57,144 nt of DNA from Bryobacterales bacterium (GTDB lineage Bacteria > Acidobacteriota > Terriglobia > Bryobacterales > Bryobacteraceae): positions 1 to 57,144 of the forward strand of contig DAIDIH010000389.1 of assembly GCA_027459465.1 (NCBI GenBank), in the 5' to 3' direction. This document shows, piece after piece, positions 42,310 through 52,024 of this stretch. The notes beneath the pieces were generated by a model. It was given only the letters and a program-made list of their open reading frames with translations. It was not told where the DNA came from and made no database searches. The first letter of the stretch is position 1. Each line of letters opens with the position of its first letter. The translations under genes and the position numbers were made by a program.

Positions 42310-43371
42310 ATGGGGTCGAGAAGCGACGCGCAACGCGAGGCGGAGCGCCTGCGGAGGCTCCGCGAGGAACTGGGTAAGGATGAGATTCGGGCGGTGCTGG
42401 CGCTGACGGCGGAGCAGCACGCGCAGTTCGAGCGATGGTGCAACGAACGTCTGGAGGCGCTGGCGCGGGAGTACGACGTAGACACGACCGCGTCGCAGGA
42501 ACGTGTTTCCTGGGGGATGCGGATAGCGGCCGCGCTGGGCGCGATTGCGTTCTGCGTGGCCGTGGTGCTTTTCGCACGGCGCTTTTGGGGCTATCTTTGG
42601 CCGCCGGTGCAGCTTGTGCTGGCGATGGCGATTCCGCTGGCCGCGCTCGCCGGGACGGAGATTGTCTCGCGGCGGGAGCGCAGCCCTTACTTCACGAATC
42701 TTCTGGCAGCCGTGACGCTGGCCGGCTTCTTCATGAACCTGGTGATCGCCGGGGGAACTCTCAACATCGCGGGAACGGGGCATATGCTGGTCGCGTTGGC
42801 GGCGCTGGCGCTGGTGCTGGCGTACCGCTACGGGCTCCGGCTGATGCTGGCGGCCGGCCTTTTCCTGGCGATGAGTTATCTTGCGGCCGTTTTCACGGCG
42901 AGGTTCGGGTATAACTGGGCGGACTTCGGGGAGCGGCCGGAGAACTTTCTGCTGTTGGGTGGATGCCTGTTTGTCTTGCCGGTGTGGCTGAAGCATCGCC
43001 AACGCGCGGAATTTGTTCCCGTATTTCGCCTGGTGGGGGCGTTGACGTTCTTCACGGCGCTGTTCTCGGTTGCATCGACAGGACTCCCGACTTACTTACC
43101 TTGGACGGTGGAAGCTGTCGAACGCGTGTACGGCATCGCGGGGCTTTGGCTTTCCACGGCGGCGATCTGGCTGGGGGTGGGGCGGGGTTGGCGCGGCGTT
43201 GCGAACACGGGCACGGGGTTTTTCGTGGCGTTTCTGTTCGTGCGGCTGTTTCAGTGGCTGTGGGATGAGGTGCCGAGATATGCGTTCTTTGCGTTAATCG
43301 GCGCGCTGAGCGTGGCGCTGGTGATCGCCTTTCAGCAGACGCGCGCGCGCCTGGCGGGAGTGCGGCAATGA
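42310..43371 (+). CDS. multi-pass membrane protein (DUF2157-like)
   Basis: The 353-residue protein has a charged cytosolic N-terminus of about 60 residues (RLRRLREELGKDEIRAVLAL) and about 9 hydrophobic segments, for example IAAALGAIAFCVAVVLFARR, VLAMAIPLAALAGTEIVS, LLAAVTLAGFFMNLVIAGG and ALIGALSVALVIAFQQ. It resembles DUF2157/DUF4401 membrane proteins. GGGCAAGAGG lies just before ATG. It overlaps the following DUF4824-like gene by 4 nt, a known pairing in proteobacteria. Function unknown. Confidence 0.75.
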   Translation: MGSRSDAQREAERLRRLREELGKDEIRAVLALTAEQHAQFERWCNERLEALAREYDVDTTASQERVSWGMRIAAALGAIAFCVAVVLFARRFWGYLWPPVQLVLAMAIPLAALAGTEIVSRRERSPYFTNLLAAVTLAGFFMNLVIAGGTLNIAGTGHMLVALAALALVLAYRYGLRLMLAAGLFLAMSYLAAVFTARFGYNWADFGERPENFLLLGGCLFVLPVWLKHRQRAEFVPVFRLVGALTFFTALFSVASTGLPTYLPWTVEAVERVYGIAGLWLSTAAIWLGVGRGWRGVANTGTGFFVAFLFVRLFQWLWDEVPRYAFFALIGALSVALVIAFQQTRARLAGVRQ

Positions 43372-44144
43372 AGCGGTTGCAGTTGGGCGCGGCGGCCGCG
43401 ATCATCGTTTTCGCCAACGCGGCGGCGTGGGTGCATGGATCGCGTAACCGCGCGGGACAACCGCAAGCCGAGATCGTGCTCACCGAACGGGAGTTATTTT
43501 ACGAGCCGGTCGACAGCGACGACAGTATTGTCACGCTGAGGCTGCGGTGGAACGATCTCTCGCTTGGCGTGCCGGGTGTCCCTGAAGCGCGCGGGGCGGA
43601 ATGGCTGGACCGAAGCAAGCTACAGTCAATCGGCTTCGACTGTTCGGTGGATCCGCGGGTGGCGGCCGCGGGATTGTTTTATGGAAGGCAGCGGAGCCGG
43701 ACGGCATTCGTGGCTCTGGAATACGACGGGCCGGCATGGAAGGCGTGGATCGAGGCTCACCAGGCTTCCGTCCTCAACCGTCGCCTTTCGGCCTGGGGAA
43801 AACGCGAGGTTCTGGAGGAGAACTGGAGCCACTTGGTGCCGATCGATGCCGGGTTGGATGCCGGCGCGCTGCGTACGCGCCACCCGGACCGGCATCGCGT
43901 GCTGATCCTGCCGGCGGTACTGGCCATCGGACTCCGCGGGCCAAAGCCGGAAACGATCGTGGGGCACATCGTGGATTTGCCGCATACGATCGAAGTTCCG
44001 CTTCCTTACAGCGACGAATTCCGCCGTATACGGAGGCCTGGCGCGGGCGGCGCGCAGCAGACGGTTCCCTACCGGGTACACCTGAGCTATGGAGCATCGC
44101 TTGAGGCGTGGGTTACCGGCGTCGAGTTTCCGAGCGGGCAATGA
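43368..44144 (+). CDS. DUF4824-like exported protein
   Basis: The 258-residue protein has one N-terminal hydrophobic segment (LGAAAAIIVFANAAAWVHGS), a signal anchor or signal peptide. DUF4824-like features are EIVLTERELFYEPVDSDDS, TLRLRWNDLSLGVPG, AEWLDRSKLQSIGFDCSVDP, and RHRVLILPAVLAIGLRGP. It is coupled to the membrane-protein gene before it by a 4-nt overlap. No enzymatic motif is seen. Confidence 0.75.
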   Translation: MKRLQLGAAAAIIVFANAAAWVHGSRNRAGQPQAEIVLTERELFYEPVDSDDSIVTLRLRWNDLSLGVPGVPEARGAEWLDRSKLQSIGFDCSVDPRVAAAGLFYGRQRSRTAFVALEYDGPAWKAWIEAHQASVLNRRLSAWGKREVLEENWSHLVPIDAGLDAGALRTRHPDRHRVLILPAVLAIGLRGPKPETIVGHIVDLPHTIEVPLPYSDEFRRIRRPGAGGAQQTVPYRVHLSYGASLEAWVTGVEFPSGQ

Positions 44145-44153
44145 CGCGCGGCG

Positions 44154-45191
44154 CTATACGCTCGCCAGTTTCAGGACTTCGTCCTCGGCGGCGTAGTCGA
44201 ACTGTGACGCGTCGATGCGCTGGGGTGGGTTCGCCTGTTCCCATTCGATCGTGCGGCCGATGGCCACATCGACGGGGACGGATTCCTGGTAGCCGAGTTC
44301 GGCGCGGATGCGGGTGGAATCCATGAACAGGTGCTGCGCGAAGTTGTAGGGGAGAACGAGGTGCTTCGGGACCTGGTCCCGCGGCAACGAGAGGATGCGG
44401 CCGTACCAACGGAGGGCGGCGCCGATCTTTTCCGTCCATTGGGCTTCGGTGAATTGGAACGGATCGGCGACGTTATAAGTTCGGCCGGTGGCTTCTTCCC
44501 GTGTTGCCGCAAGCACGACGGCGTGCGCGACGTTTTCCACATAGCCGCGGCAAGGGATGGAGCGTGCGTAACTCTGTTCGTAGAGGATGGCGGGGCGGCC
44601 GTCGATGATTCGCTTGAGCACCGGGAAGAAGCGATGCAGCGGGTCACCCGGCCCGTAGACCATGGGGAGGCGCAGGACGGTTGCGGGTAAGGCAGGATCG
44701 GAGCGAAGGGTTTGTTCGACGCGAACCTTATCATAGTGTTGGTCGAGCCAGGGAAAGGTCGAGCGGAGCTTCGCCAGCGTTGCGGGCGAGTAGGTGGGGC
44801 CGGGCGTGCGGAGCCGCGAATCCTCTGTCAGGGGAATCGGTTCGATGGGTCCGGATTCCAGCCGATGCAGCACCGCCATGGCGCGGTAGACGTCCCCGCT
44901 GCTGAGGGCGACGAGGCGGCGGGCGACACCGCGGAACACGTCGAGGGTGACGGTGGCCTGCGCCGGGCTGCCGAGGATGAAATCGACGACCACGTCCGGG
45001 GACCATCGCGCGAGTTCGAAGCGCATATCGGCGAGGACGGAATGCTCGCCGATGAACTCGGCGACGCATCCCTCAGCCGCGAGCGGGGTTTGGCCGCGAT
45101 GAACCAGGGCGACCTCGTGACCGGATTCGAGTAACTCACGCACGGCGTGGCGGCCGATGAAGCCGGTGCCGCCGATCAGCATGACGCGCAT
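44154..45191 (-). CDS. NAD-dependent epimerase/dehydratase (extended SDR)
   Basis: The 345-residue protein is an extended short-chain dehydrogenase. It begins MRVMLIGGTGFIGRHAVREL with the Rossmann GxxGxxG; the active-site Tyr-x3-Lys is not clearly canonical (YSPATLAKLRS region; HYDKVRVEQTL is the usual Y-x-K-like helix). LRLPMVYGPGDPLHRFFPVL and YVENVAHAVVLA fit sugar-nucleotide or isoprenoid epimerases. AAGGAG lies about 9 nt upstream of ATG 45191. Substrate unknown. It is divergent from the ECF sigma gene. Confidence 0.85.
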   Translation of the reverse strand: MRVMLIGGTGFIGRHAVRELLESGHEVALVHRGQTPLAAEGCVAEFIGEHSVLADMRFELARWSPDVVVDFILGSPAQATVTLDVFRGVARRLVALSSGDVYRAMAVLHRLESGPIEPIPLTEDSRLRTPGPTYSPATLAKLRSTFPWLDQHYDKVRVEQTLRSDPALPATVLRLPMVYGPGDPLHRFFPVLKRIIDGRPAILYEQSYARSIPCRGYVENVAHAVVLAATREEATGRTYNVADPFQFTEAQWTEKIGAALRWYGRILSLPRDQVPKHLVLPYNFAQHLFMDSTRIRAELGYQESVPVDVAIGRTIEWEQANPPQRIDASQFDYAAEDEVLKLASV

Positions 45192-45301
45192 GTTGCCATC
45201 TCCTTGTCTTACGCCCCCAAACGACATGGTAGTGCGTACGGGGCTCCTGCGCGCCGCCGCGGCATGACGACCGTTTCTCGCGCGGCCGTGCCTTGCGCCG
45301 A

Positions 45302-45315
45302 TATGATAACGGGGT
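45302..45315 (+). promoter_or_regulatory. putative sigma-gene -10 next to ATG
   Basis: TATGAT (45302-45307) lies 8 nt upstream of the sigma-gene ATG; no well-placed -35 was found. Confidence 0.35.
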
Positions 45316-45909
45316 ATGGGGGAACAGGAACAGGGCGACGTCACGCGCCTGCTCGAGGAGTGGACGAGGGGCGACCGGGACGCGCTGAACCGCTTGATGC
45401 CGCTGGTTTACGGGGAGCTGCGGCGGATGTCGAGCTTCTATCTGCGGGGCGAGCGCGAGAACCACACGCTGCAGAGCGCGGCGCTGGTGCATGAGGCGTA
45501 TTTGCGGCTGGTGGGCCGGCAGAACGTGCATTGGAAGAACCGGGCGCATTTTCTCGGTGTGGCGGCGCAGGTGATCCGGAGCATTCTGGTGGACCACGCG
45601 CGGGCGCGGTCGGCGGCGAAGCGGGGCGCTGGGGCGGTGACGCTGACGGTGAACGAGCTTTCGGCGGTGACGGCGCAGCCCGAGGTGGACGTGATTGAGC
45701 TGGATTCGGCACTGAACGAGTTGGCGCGCCTCGATCCGCAGCAGAGCCGGATTGTGGAGCTTCGGTTTTTCGCCGGACTGACGAATGAAGAGACCGCCGA
45801 GGTGCTGGGGGTTTCGGCGTCGACGGTAAAGCGCGACTGGACGCATGCGCGGGCGTGGATCTACCGCGCGCTGACGGGCGGCACGCCGCCGCCGGGCGAG
45901 GCGCTATGA
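45316..45909 (+). CDS. ECF-family RNA polymerase sigma factor (TIGR02999 type)
   Basis: The 197-residue sigma has region 2 (ALNRLMPLVYGELRRMSSFY, SAALVHEAYLRLVGRQNVHW, NRAHFLGVAAQVIRSILVDH) and region 4 (RLDPQQSRIVELRFFAGLTN, EETAEVLGVSASTVKRDWTH). This acidobacterial group is usually next to Ser/Thr kinases rather than anti-sigma factors. It overlaps the kinase gene by 4 nt (ATGA). Confidence 0.93.
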   Translation: MGEQEQGDVTRLLEEWTRGDRDALNRLMPLVYGELRRMSSFYLRGERENHTLQSAALVHEAYLRLVGRQNVHWKNRAHFLGVAAQVIRSILVDHARARSAAKRGAGAVTLTVNELSAVTAQPEVDVIELDSALNELARLDPQQSRIVELRFFAGLTNEETAEVLGVSASTVKRDWTHARAWIYRALTGGTPPPGEAL

Positions 45910-48368
45910 CCGAGGAGGAGCGGTGGCGGGCAGCGAAGGAGATCTTCACGGGGGCGTGTGGGCTCGACGGGGCCGAGCGCGCGGCGTATCTGGAGACGGC
46001 GTGCGCGGGGAAGGCGGGGCTGCGGGAGGAGGTGGAGTCCCTGCTCGAGGCGGACGCGGCGGCGGAGGGATTTTTGGAGACGCCGGCGCTGGCGGCGTCG
46101 GCCGCCGTGGTGGCCGAGGCGCTGCCGGACCCGCAGTGCGGCAGGAGATATGGACCATATCGCGTCGTGGCGCCGATTGGGCACGGCGGGATGGGCGACG
46201 TCTACGACGCGGTTCGGGACGACGGGCAGTACGAACAGCGTGTCGCGTTGAAGCTTCTGCGGATGGGCTTTGACGCTGAGTTTGCGCGGCGGCGCTTCCG
46301 TGTGGAGCGCCAGATTCTGGCCGGGCTGGATCATCCCAACATCGCGCGGCTGCTTGACGGCGGAGCGACGCCGGATGGCCGGCCGTACCTGGTGATGGAG
46401 CGGATCGACGGTTTGCCGCTGCTCGAATACTGCGCGCGGGAGAAGCTACCGGTTGCTGCGCGCGTAGCGTTGTTCCTGCGGGTGGCGGATGCGGTGGCGT
46501 ATGCGCATCAGCATCTGATTGTGCATCGGGATCTGAAGCCCGCCAATATCTTAGTAACTGAGGCGGGAGAGCCGAAGTTACTCGACTTTGGCATTGCGCG
46601 GGTGCTGGAAGCTGGCACGGCGACGGAGAGTAACACGACATCGCTGTTACTTACTCCGGCGTACGCGAGCCCGGAGCAGGCGCGGGGCGGGGCGATCGGT
46701 ACGGCGTCGGATGTGTACTCGCTCGGGATGATCCTGTTCGAGCTGCTGGCCGGGGAACGGGCGTACTTAGTGGAAGGAGTTCCCGCGGCCGAGGCAGCGC
46801 GGAGGATCGCGGAAGTTGTGCCGCCGGCGCCGAGCGCAGTGGCGCGGCGGCGCGGAGACGAGAGGCTCGCCAAGGCGCTGGCCGGAGACCTCGACAACAT
46901 CGTGCTGATGGCGCTGCGGAAGGAACCCGAGCGGCGGTACGCGTCGGTGGAGCGGTTGGCGGCGGACCTGGAGAGGTATCTCGACAATCGGCCGGTGAGC
47001 GCGCGGGCGGACACGACGTGGTATCGGGCGTCGAAATTCGTGCGCCGGCGGCGTGGGCCGATCGCGGCGGCGGCGGCGATTGCACTGCTGCTGGTGGGTG
47101 GTGTTGCGGCGACGTTGTGGCAGGCGAGGCGGGCCGAGATGGAGCGGGCGCGGGCGGAGCGGCGGTTTGAAGATGTGAAGCGACTGGCGGGGGTGATGAT
47201 GTTCGACATCCACGATGCGATTCGAGACCTGCCCGGGGCGACGCGCGCGCGGCAACTGCTGGTTTCGGCGTCGCTCGATTATCTGAACCGCTTGTCGCGG
47301 GAAGCGGGAAACGACGCTTCGCTAGAAAGCGAACTGGCGGCGGCGTACGAGCGGGTTGGAGATGTGCAAGGGAACCCGGTGCTACCGAGTTTGGGGGATA
47401 CGGCGGGGGCTGAGAGGAGTTACCGGGCGGCGCTGGCGCTGCGGGCGAAGATTCCCGGACAGGAACTCGAGAAGGCGCGGGATCATTTCCGGCTTGCCCT
47501 GTGCGCGAACGCGCGGGGCGTACTCGAACGGGCGATTGCGGAACTTCGGGAAGCCATCGCGCTGGATAGGAAGGCGGAGGGCGACGGGGCGGCGCTGGCG
47601 CTTGCGGCCGACGAACGGATGTACGCGTTTCTGCTGGGGGAGACGGGGCGCACGGCGGAGGGGCTTGACGCGGCGGCGCGGTCGACGAAATTGTATGAGG
47701 GCGTCGAGGCTTCAGGCGGGCCGCGCGCGGCGATTGCCCGACGCATGCTTCCGGCCGCTTCCGGCACGCTTGCGTTTTTGAAGATGGAAGCGGGAGACCT
47801 TGCAGGCGCGATTGCGACGCAGACGCGGACCGAGGCGCTGATGCGGCGGGAGAAAAAGGCAAATCCGGGAAACGCGACGATCGAGGAGAATCACGCCGAG
47901 GCGTTGTACTATCTGGCGGACTGGCGCGAGAAGGCGGGGGATCTGCGGGCGGCGCTGGGGAATTACGATGAGGCGCGGGGGGAACTCGACCGGCTGGCGA
48001 AATTGGATGAGAAAGACACGCTGAGCCGGCGGTTCGCGGCGTTCTGTCTTGCGGGAGCGGGGGAGATTCGGGTGCGGCTGGGGGAGACGCAGGTTGGGAT
48101 GGGAGAGTTATCGGCGGCGCATGGGGAGTTTGAGCGGTTGGCCGCTGCGTCGCCGGGCAATTACTATGTCCTTTCCGGGCTTGCGGACACGGAGGAACGG
48201 ATGGGAAGAGCGTGGCTGACGCTGGGCCGGCGCGGCTCCGCGAAGGATTCGTTCGAGAAGAGTCTCAACCGGTGGCAGAACGCGGAGGAGCGGGCTCCGT
48301 TGGCGCGGAGTGATGAAGCCAAATTGAGCCGGCTGCGGGAGGAGTTAGCTTCGGCGAGCCGGCCTTGA
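45906..48368 (+). CDS. membrane Ser/Thr protein kinase with C-terminal helical repeats
   Basis: The 820-residue protein has an N-terminal segment typical of ECF-linked kinases (EEERWRAAKEIFTGACGLDG), a Pkn-type kinase domain at about 80-370 (YRVVAPIGHGGMGDVYDAVR, VALKLLRMG, IVHRDLKPANILV, LLDFGIARVL, LTPAYASPEQARGG), one TM at about 397-415 (GPIAAAAAIALLLVGGVAAT) and an extracytoplasmic helical repeat region with TPR-like segments (ERAIAELREAIALDRKAEGD). It probably phosphorylates the coupled sigma or its partners. Confidence 0.93.
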   Translation: MTEEERWRAAKEIFTGACGLDGAERAAYLETACAGKAGLREEVESLLEADAAAEGFLETPALAASAAVVAEALPDPQCGRRYGPYRVVAPIGHGGMGDVYDAVRDDGQYEQRVALKLLRMGFDAEFARRRFRVERQILAGLDHPNIARLLDGGATPDGRPYLVMERIDGLPLLEYCAREKLPVAARVALFLRVADAVAYAHQHLIVHRDLKPANILVTEAGEPKLLDFGIARVLEAGTATESNTTSLLLTPAYASPEQARGGAIGTASDVYSLGMILFELLAGERAYLVEGVPAAEAARRIAEVVPPAPSAVARRRGDERLAKALAGDLDNIVLMALRKEPERRYASVERLAADLERYLDNRPVSARADTTWYRASKFVRRRRGPIAAAAAIALLLVGGVAATLWQARRAEMERARAERRFEDVKRLAGVMMFDIHDAIRDLPGATRARQLLVSASLDYLNRLSREAGNDASLESELAAAYERVGDVQGNPVLPSLGDTAGAERSYRAALALRAKIPGQELEKARDHFRLALCANARGVLERAIAELREAIALDRKAEGDGAALALAADERMYAFLLGETGRTAEGLDAAARSTKLYEGVEASGGPRAAIARRMLPAASGTLAFLKMEAGDLAGAIATQTRTEALMRREKKANPGNATIEENHAEALYYLADWREKAGDLRAALGNYDEARGELDRLAKLDEKDTLSRRFAAFCLAGAGEIRVRLGETQVGMGELSAAHGEFERLAAASPGNYYVLSGLADTEERMGRAWLTLGRRGSAKDSFEKSLNRWQNAEERAPLARSDEAKLSRLREELASASRP

Positions 48369-48380
48369 GTCAGTGTGCGT

Positions 48381-51300
48381 TCAAAAGGAGACTCGGGCGC
48401 TGATCTGAAGTTCACGACCCGTGCCCTCGGCCATCGTGATGGAGCCGAATTGGGGAGTATTCACATAGTTGTTCGGATACCCCCAATTGCTGTGATTCAG
48501 GGCGTTGAACGCATCCACCCGCAGGGTGAGGCTGAAGCGCTCGGTCAGCGAAAACTGCCGTTGCAGGGACTGATCGAGATCCATCAAGCCCGGGCCGAAG
48601 AGTGTATTGACGCCGGCGTTGCCGAAAGTATAGGGAGCGGGAGTGGCGAAGGCCGCAGGATTGAACCAATGCGCCGTGGTCTTTGTGCCGGCGGGATAGA
48701 CGGATTGGCCGGTGACGTTGGCGCGAATCGGATTCTGCCCGAGCAGCGTTCCCGCATTGGCGGTGTCGCCGAACACCTGGATGGTAAATGGCATGCCGCT
48801 TTGAGCCGTAAAAATACTGCCAAGGGTCCAGCCCGAGGTCAGGCGGTGCAGGATACCGTTTCCTTCCCATCCGGGTACGTTGTAGACGACGCTGGCCACG
48901 AAGCGGTACGGGACATCCATGCCATTGAGTCCCTTCTCCGCAGCCAGATCCGAGTTGTTTTGCGGAATCGAGGCCTGCATCATGGCGGAGCGAAAATCGG
49001 GCGCATCCGTGATGCCCTTTGACCAGGTGAAATTCGCCAAGAACGTCAGGCCGCCGCGAAACTCCCGGCGCGCATCAATCCAGCCGGCATCGTACCAACT
49101 GTTGGCCGTATTCTCCAGATAGTTGATGGCCGACACGGGGGTGGTGAAGCCATCGATGGCAAAGTTTTCGGGATTGTCGTTGGCAAATGAGGTGCCGGGA
49201 AGGAACGTGGCGGTCTGATAGGGCCGCCGGGGTTGGACCGGTCCCGGTCCGGGAGGGGCATTGTTAATCAGGCGCGAGCGTTGCAGATGATAGCCGCGCG
49301 CGCCGTCGTAACCGAGTTCCAGTACGATTTGGCCGGGCAGCGTCTTCTCGACGGTAAAGCTCCATTGGTTGACGTACTGCGCCGGAGAGTGGGGGTCGAG
49401 CGCATTGAAGGAGACGGGTGTCTGCCCCAGCGCCGGTGGAGCGAAGTTGAACCCGAAGAGGCTCGGGACGTAATTGTCGCTCTGTAAGGTTTCGGCGAAG
49501 ACATATGGCGGATTGTGGCGCTGGTTGCACCAGGTGTTCATATCGACGGGCGTATAGAACTGGCCAAATCCGGCGCGCACGACGAGCCCCAGGCTGCGAA
49601 CCTGCTGCGCCACGCCGATGCGCGGGGCCAAGTTGGTGTGGTTGGGATACCAGAGGCCCCTTGGCGTTCCGGCCTGCCCTCCGACAAATGCGTAAAGTTG
49701 ACCGTTTTGCAACAGGAGGTTCGCCCCAGGCTCATCGAGGTCGGTGAGCGCGCTCATGTATTCATAACGCAGTCCGATGTCGAGCGTCGTCGAATTAGTC
49801 ACCTGCCAAGTATCCTCGACAAAGGCGTTGCCGTACCACTGCCGGAGATTCATCGAGGGCACGCCGGCCTGGCGTTGTTTCACTACGGGATCGCCGAGGA
49901 GAAAACTGGCCAGGCCCGAGCCGGTGCCATCGTTGCTGGCGGTCTCGGTGGTGAAGCCGTTGGTGAACTGGTAATATCCACGGGTCTCGAAGAAGCCCCA
50001 CATCGGCCAGAAGAAAGGCAGGTAGCCGCCGCCGACCTTGAGGGAATGGCGGCCCATCTGCTTGTTCCACGTGTCTTGCAGTTGAAGGAACGTATCCCAG
50101 TCATGTACCGGCGTCGCGTTGAAGGAGTCCCCGATGGGAGTGTAGCCCTGGACGTTGAAATACGGCATCCCCCACGAGCCTTTTCCGCCCCAGGAGACGC
50201 CTTGAATGCCCAGTAGCGAAACGTAGTCGTGAGTGTTGTTGTTCTGGGAAAACTCGTGCATCGAAAGCCGCGACATGCCGAAGGAGAGGTTGTTGATCGT
50301 GGCCGGCGAGTAGATGTGCGTGTAAGACAGCGTCAGGTGTTGGGCCCTGTTGTCGTCGAATAATCCGAAGCCGGGCAGATTGACCGGTGTGAAGCCGCTT
50401 TCCTGCTGAACGGAATAGCGGGCGAAGAACGCGTCTCCTTGAGAGAAGTTGCGATCCACGCGGAGTGTGCCCTGGTCCCAGGGCTGCGTGGCCGTCCGTA
50501 CGTCGCTGTAGTTATTCGAGTCTGCCCCGCTCGCCATGGGGCCCATACCCATGCCCATTCCCATCGCCGCGCCGGCCATTCCGAGATTGGGCAAGGGCAC
50601 ATAGCTTAGCGCCCCGGTTGCTACGGAATTGAGCAACGAGGGCGGAATGATGTTGTTCGGAAAGGGAGCGCGGATGATCCGCGGGTTTGATGCGCTTACA
50701 GGGAGCGCGGGATTAAAATTCGGATTGGCGGATGCGGCAAGCGGATTGAATATCCTTTCTCCGCTCTGACTGAAGTCCCCGGTACGCTCGGCGGCGGTCG
50801 GGACGGTTTCGATCTGATAGACCTGGTTGACGAAGCGGAACCCCTCATAATTTGCGAAGAAGAAGGTCTTATCTTTCTGGATCGGCCCGCCGAGGGAGGC
50901 GCCGAACTGGTTCTGCACCAGACTCGGTACGTTACTTGCGTTCCAGATCCGGGCGTCAAGGGCCGTATTCCGCAGGTATTCGTAGGCCGTACCATGCAGC
51001 ACGTCGCTGCCGGAACGCGTGACAATGTTGACCTGCGCTCCTCCGGCGCCCCCGAACTCGGCGGAGTAACTGCCCGTCAGCACCTTGAATTCCTGAACGG
51101 CGTCCGGGGAAGGGCTGAAAGACAAAGTCCAGAAAGTAGGGTCGGAATCCGTTGTGCCATCGAGCAGGTAGTAGTTGGCGTTCGCGCGGTTGCCCGCCGC
51201 GCTGAACTCGGTTCCCTGGCCGGGCCGCCAGTAGAGCTGGTTTTGATTTCCGTCCTGAACGCCCATGTTCATATTGGAAGTGGTGCCCGGAGCCAGAACG

Positions 51301-51872
51301 GCCAAATCCAGGATGTGCCGTCCGTCGAGGGGAAGTCCGGTAGTCAAAACCGGATCGATGAGTTCGCCCAAGGTGGCGTCGTTGGTACGCAAGGGAGGCG
51401 GGGCCCCCTGGACGTTCACGATCTGCGTGTTTGTCCCGATTCGCAGGTTGATGTCAAGGCGCAGATCCTGGTTGACCGTCAGCACGATATCGTGCACCTG
51501 TTTCTCGAAGCCCGGCGCTTCCGCCTGCAACTGGTAGTCGCCGGGGTTGACGGCCGTGAAGCGGTAAAACCCTTCGCTATCGGAACGGGCTGTCCGCACA
51601 AGACCGGTGGCCGGCGACTTTAGCGTGACAGCGACTCGTTGTACGGCTCCGTTGTCCGGGTCAACGATCTGCCCGACAACGGACGCAAAATTGGCCTGGG
51701 CGCGGGCATTCGTCATCAAAACCAAAGCCAGCGAAATGCTTCCTATCCATGAGCTGAGCCGGGCCAGCCGATGAGCGCATCTTGGCTGATGCACTACAGA
51801 GACGTGCGCCGGCTCCCCGCAGATCCCTCGACAGACACAACGGGAATTCCCGGTCCCCTGAAACAACGTCAT
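48381..51872 (-). CDS. second carboxypeptidase-regulatory/TonB-type outer-membrane protein
   Basis: The 1163-residue protein has a signal-like segment at about 38-58 (LSSWIGSISLALVLMTNARA), a regulatory-like domain (VGQIVDPDNGAVQRVAVTLK, GFYRFTAVNPGDYQLQAEAP), then a plug (PLDGRHILDLAVLAPGTTS, GAGGAQVNIVTRSGSDVLHG) and barrel ending ISARVSF. An unusual GMAGAAMGMGMGMGPMASGA stretch lies in the periplasmic/plug-adjacent part. ATG at 51872 is kept because TAGACT lies 7 nt upstream; a GTG at 51794 is possible. It lies 152 bp downstream of the RND pump gene on the same strand. Confidence 0.85.
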   Translation of the reverse strand: MTLFQGTGNSRCVCRGICGEPAHVSVVHQPRCAHRLARLSSWIGSISLALVLMTNARAQANFASVVGQIVDPDNGAVQRVAVTLKSPATGLVRTARSDSEGFYRFTAVNPGDYQLQAEAPGFEKQVHDIVLTVNQDLRLDINLRIGTNTQIVNVQGAPPPLRTNDATLGELIDPVLTTGLPLDGRHILDLAVLAPGTTSNMNMGVQDGNQNQLYWRPGQGTEFSAAGNRANANYYLLDGTTDSDPTFWTLSFSPSPDAVQEFKVLTGSYSAEFGGAGGAQVNIVTRSGSDVLHGTAYEYLRNTALDARIWNASNVPSLVQNQFGASLGGPIQKDKTFFFANYEGFRFVNQVYQIETVPTAAERTGDFSQSGERIFNPLAASANPNFNPALPVSASNPRIIRAPFPNNIIPPSLLNSVATGALSYVPLPNLGMAGAAMGMGMGMGPMASGADSNNYSDVRTATQPWDQGTLRVDRNFSQGDAFFARYSVQQESGFTPVNLPGFGLFDDNRAQHLTLSYTHIYSPATINNLSFGMSRLSMHEFSQNNNTHDYVSLLGIQGVSWGGKGSWGMPYFNVQGYTPIGDSFNATPVHDWDTFLQLQDTWNKQMGRHSLKVGGGYLPFFWPMWGFFETRGYYQFTNGFTTETASNDGTGSGLASFLLGDPVVKQRQAGVPSMNLRQWYGNAFVEDTWQVTNSTTLDIGLRYEYMSALTDLDEPGANLLLQNGQLYAFVGGQAGTPRGLWYPNHTNLAPRIGVAQQVRSLGLVVRAGFGQFYTPVDMNTWCNQRHNPPYVFAETLQSDNYVPSLFGFNFAPPALGQTPVSFNALDPHSPAQYVNQWSFTVEKTLPGQIVLELGYDGARGYHLQRSRLINNAPPGPGPVQPRRPYQTATFLPGTSFANDNPENFAIDGFTTPVSAINYLENTANSWYDAGWIDARREFRGGLTFLANFTWSKGITDAPDFRSAMMQASIPQNNSDLAAEKGLNGMDVPYRFVASVVYNVPGWEGNGILHRLTSGWTLGSIFTAQSGMPFTIQVFGDTANAGTLLGQNPIRANVTGQSVYPAGTKTTAHWFNPAAFATPAPYTFGNAGVNTLFGPGLMDLDQSLQRQFSLTERFSLTLRVDAFNALNHSNWGYPNNYVNTPQFGSITMAEGTGRELQISARVSF

Positions 51873-51879
51873 GGGCCGC

Positions 51880-51904
51880 AGTCTAACGTGTTAGCGGACG
51901 CGTC
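51880..51904 (-). promoter_or_regulatory. promoter and repeats of the second TonB-type gene
   Basis: On the minus strand TTGACG and TAGACT (51885-51880) are spaced 15 bp apart, and ATG follows 7 nt later. The inverted repeat CTAAC-GT-GTTAG (51883-51894) overlaps the -10, and GACGCGTC (51897-51904) overlaps the -35. Confidence 0.4.
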
Positions 51905-52024
51905 AACAATAGTAAAAAGCCACTAGTTTCTTTCCGGCAGAGGATGCGGCGGAACGGCGATGACGGTTTCCGCCCTCTCGACCGACAAGATGACGAAGCA
52001 AACCGGGCGCGGTAACACCGGTTG

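Noticed and set aside
50501..50620. The GMGMGMG stretch as a nucleotide repeat array or assembly artefact
   Set aside because: It is short, in frame and within a normal coding context; kept only as a protein feature.
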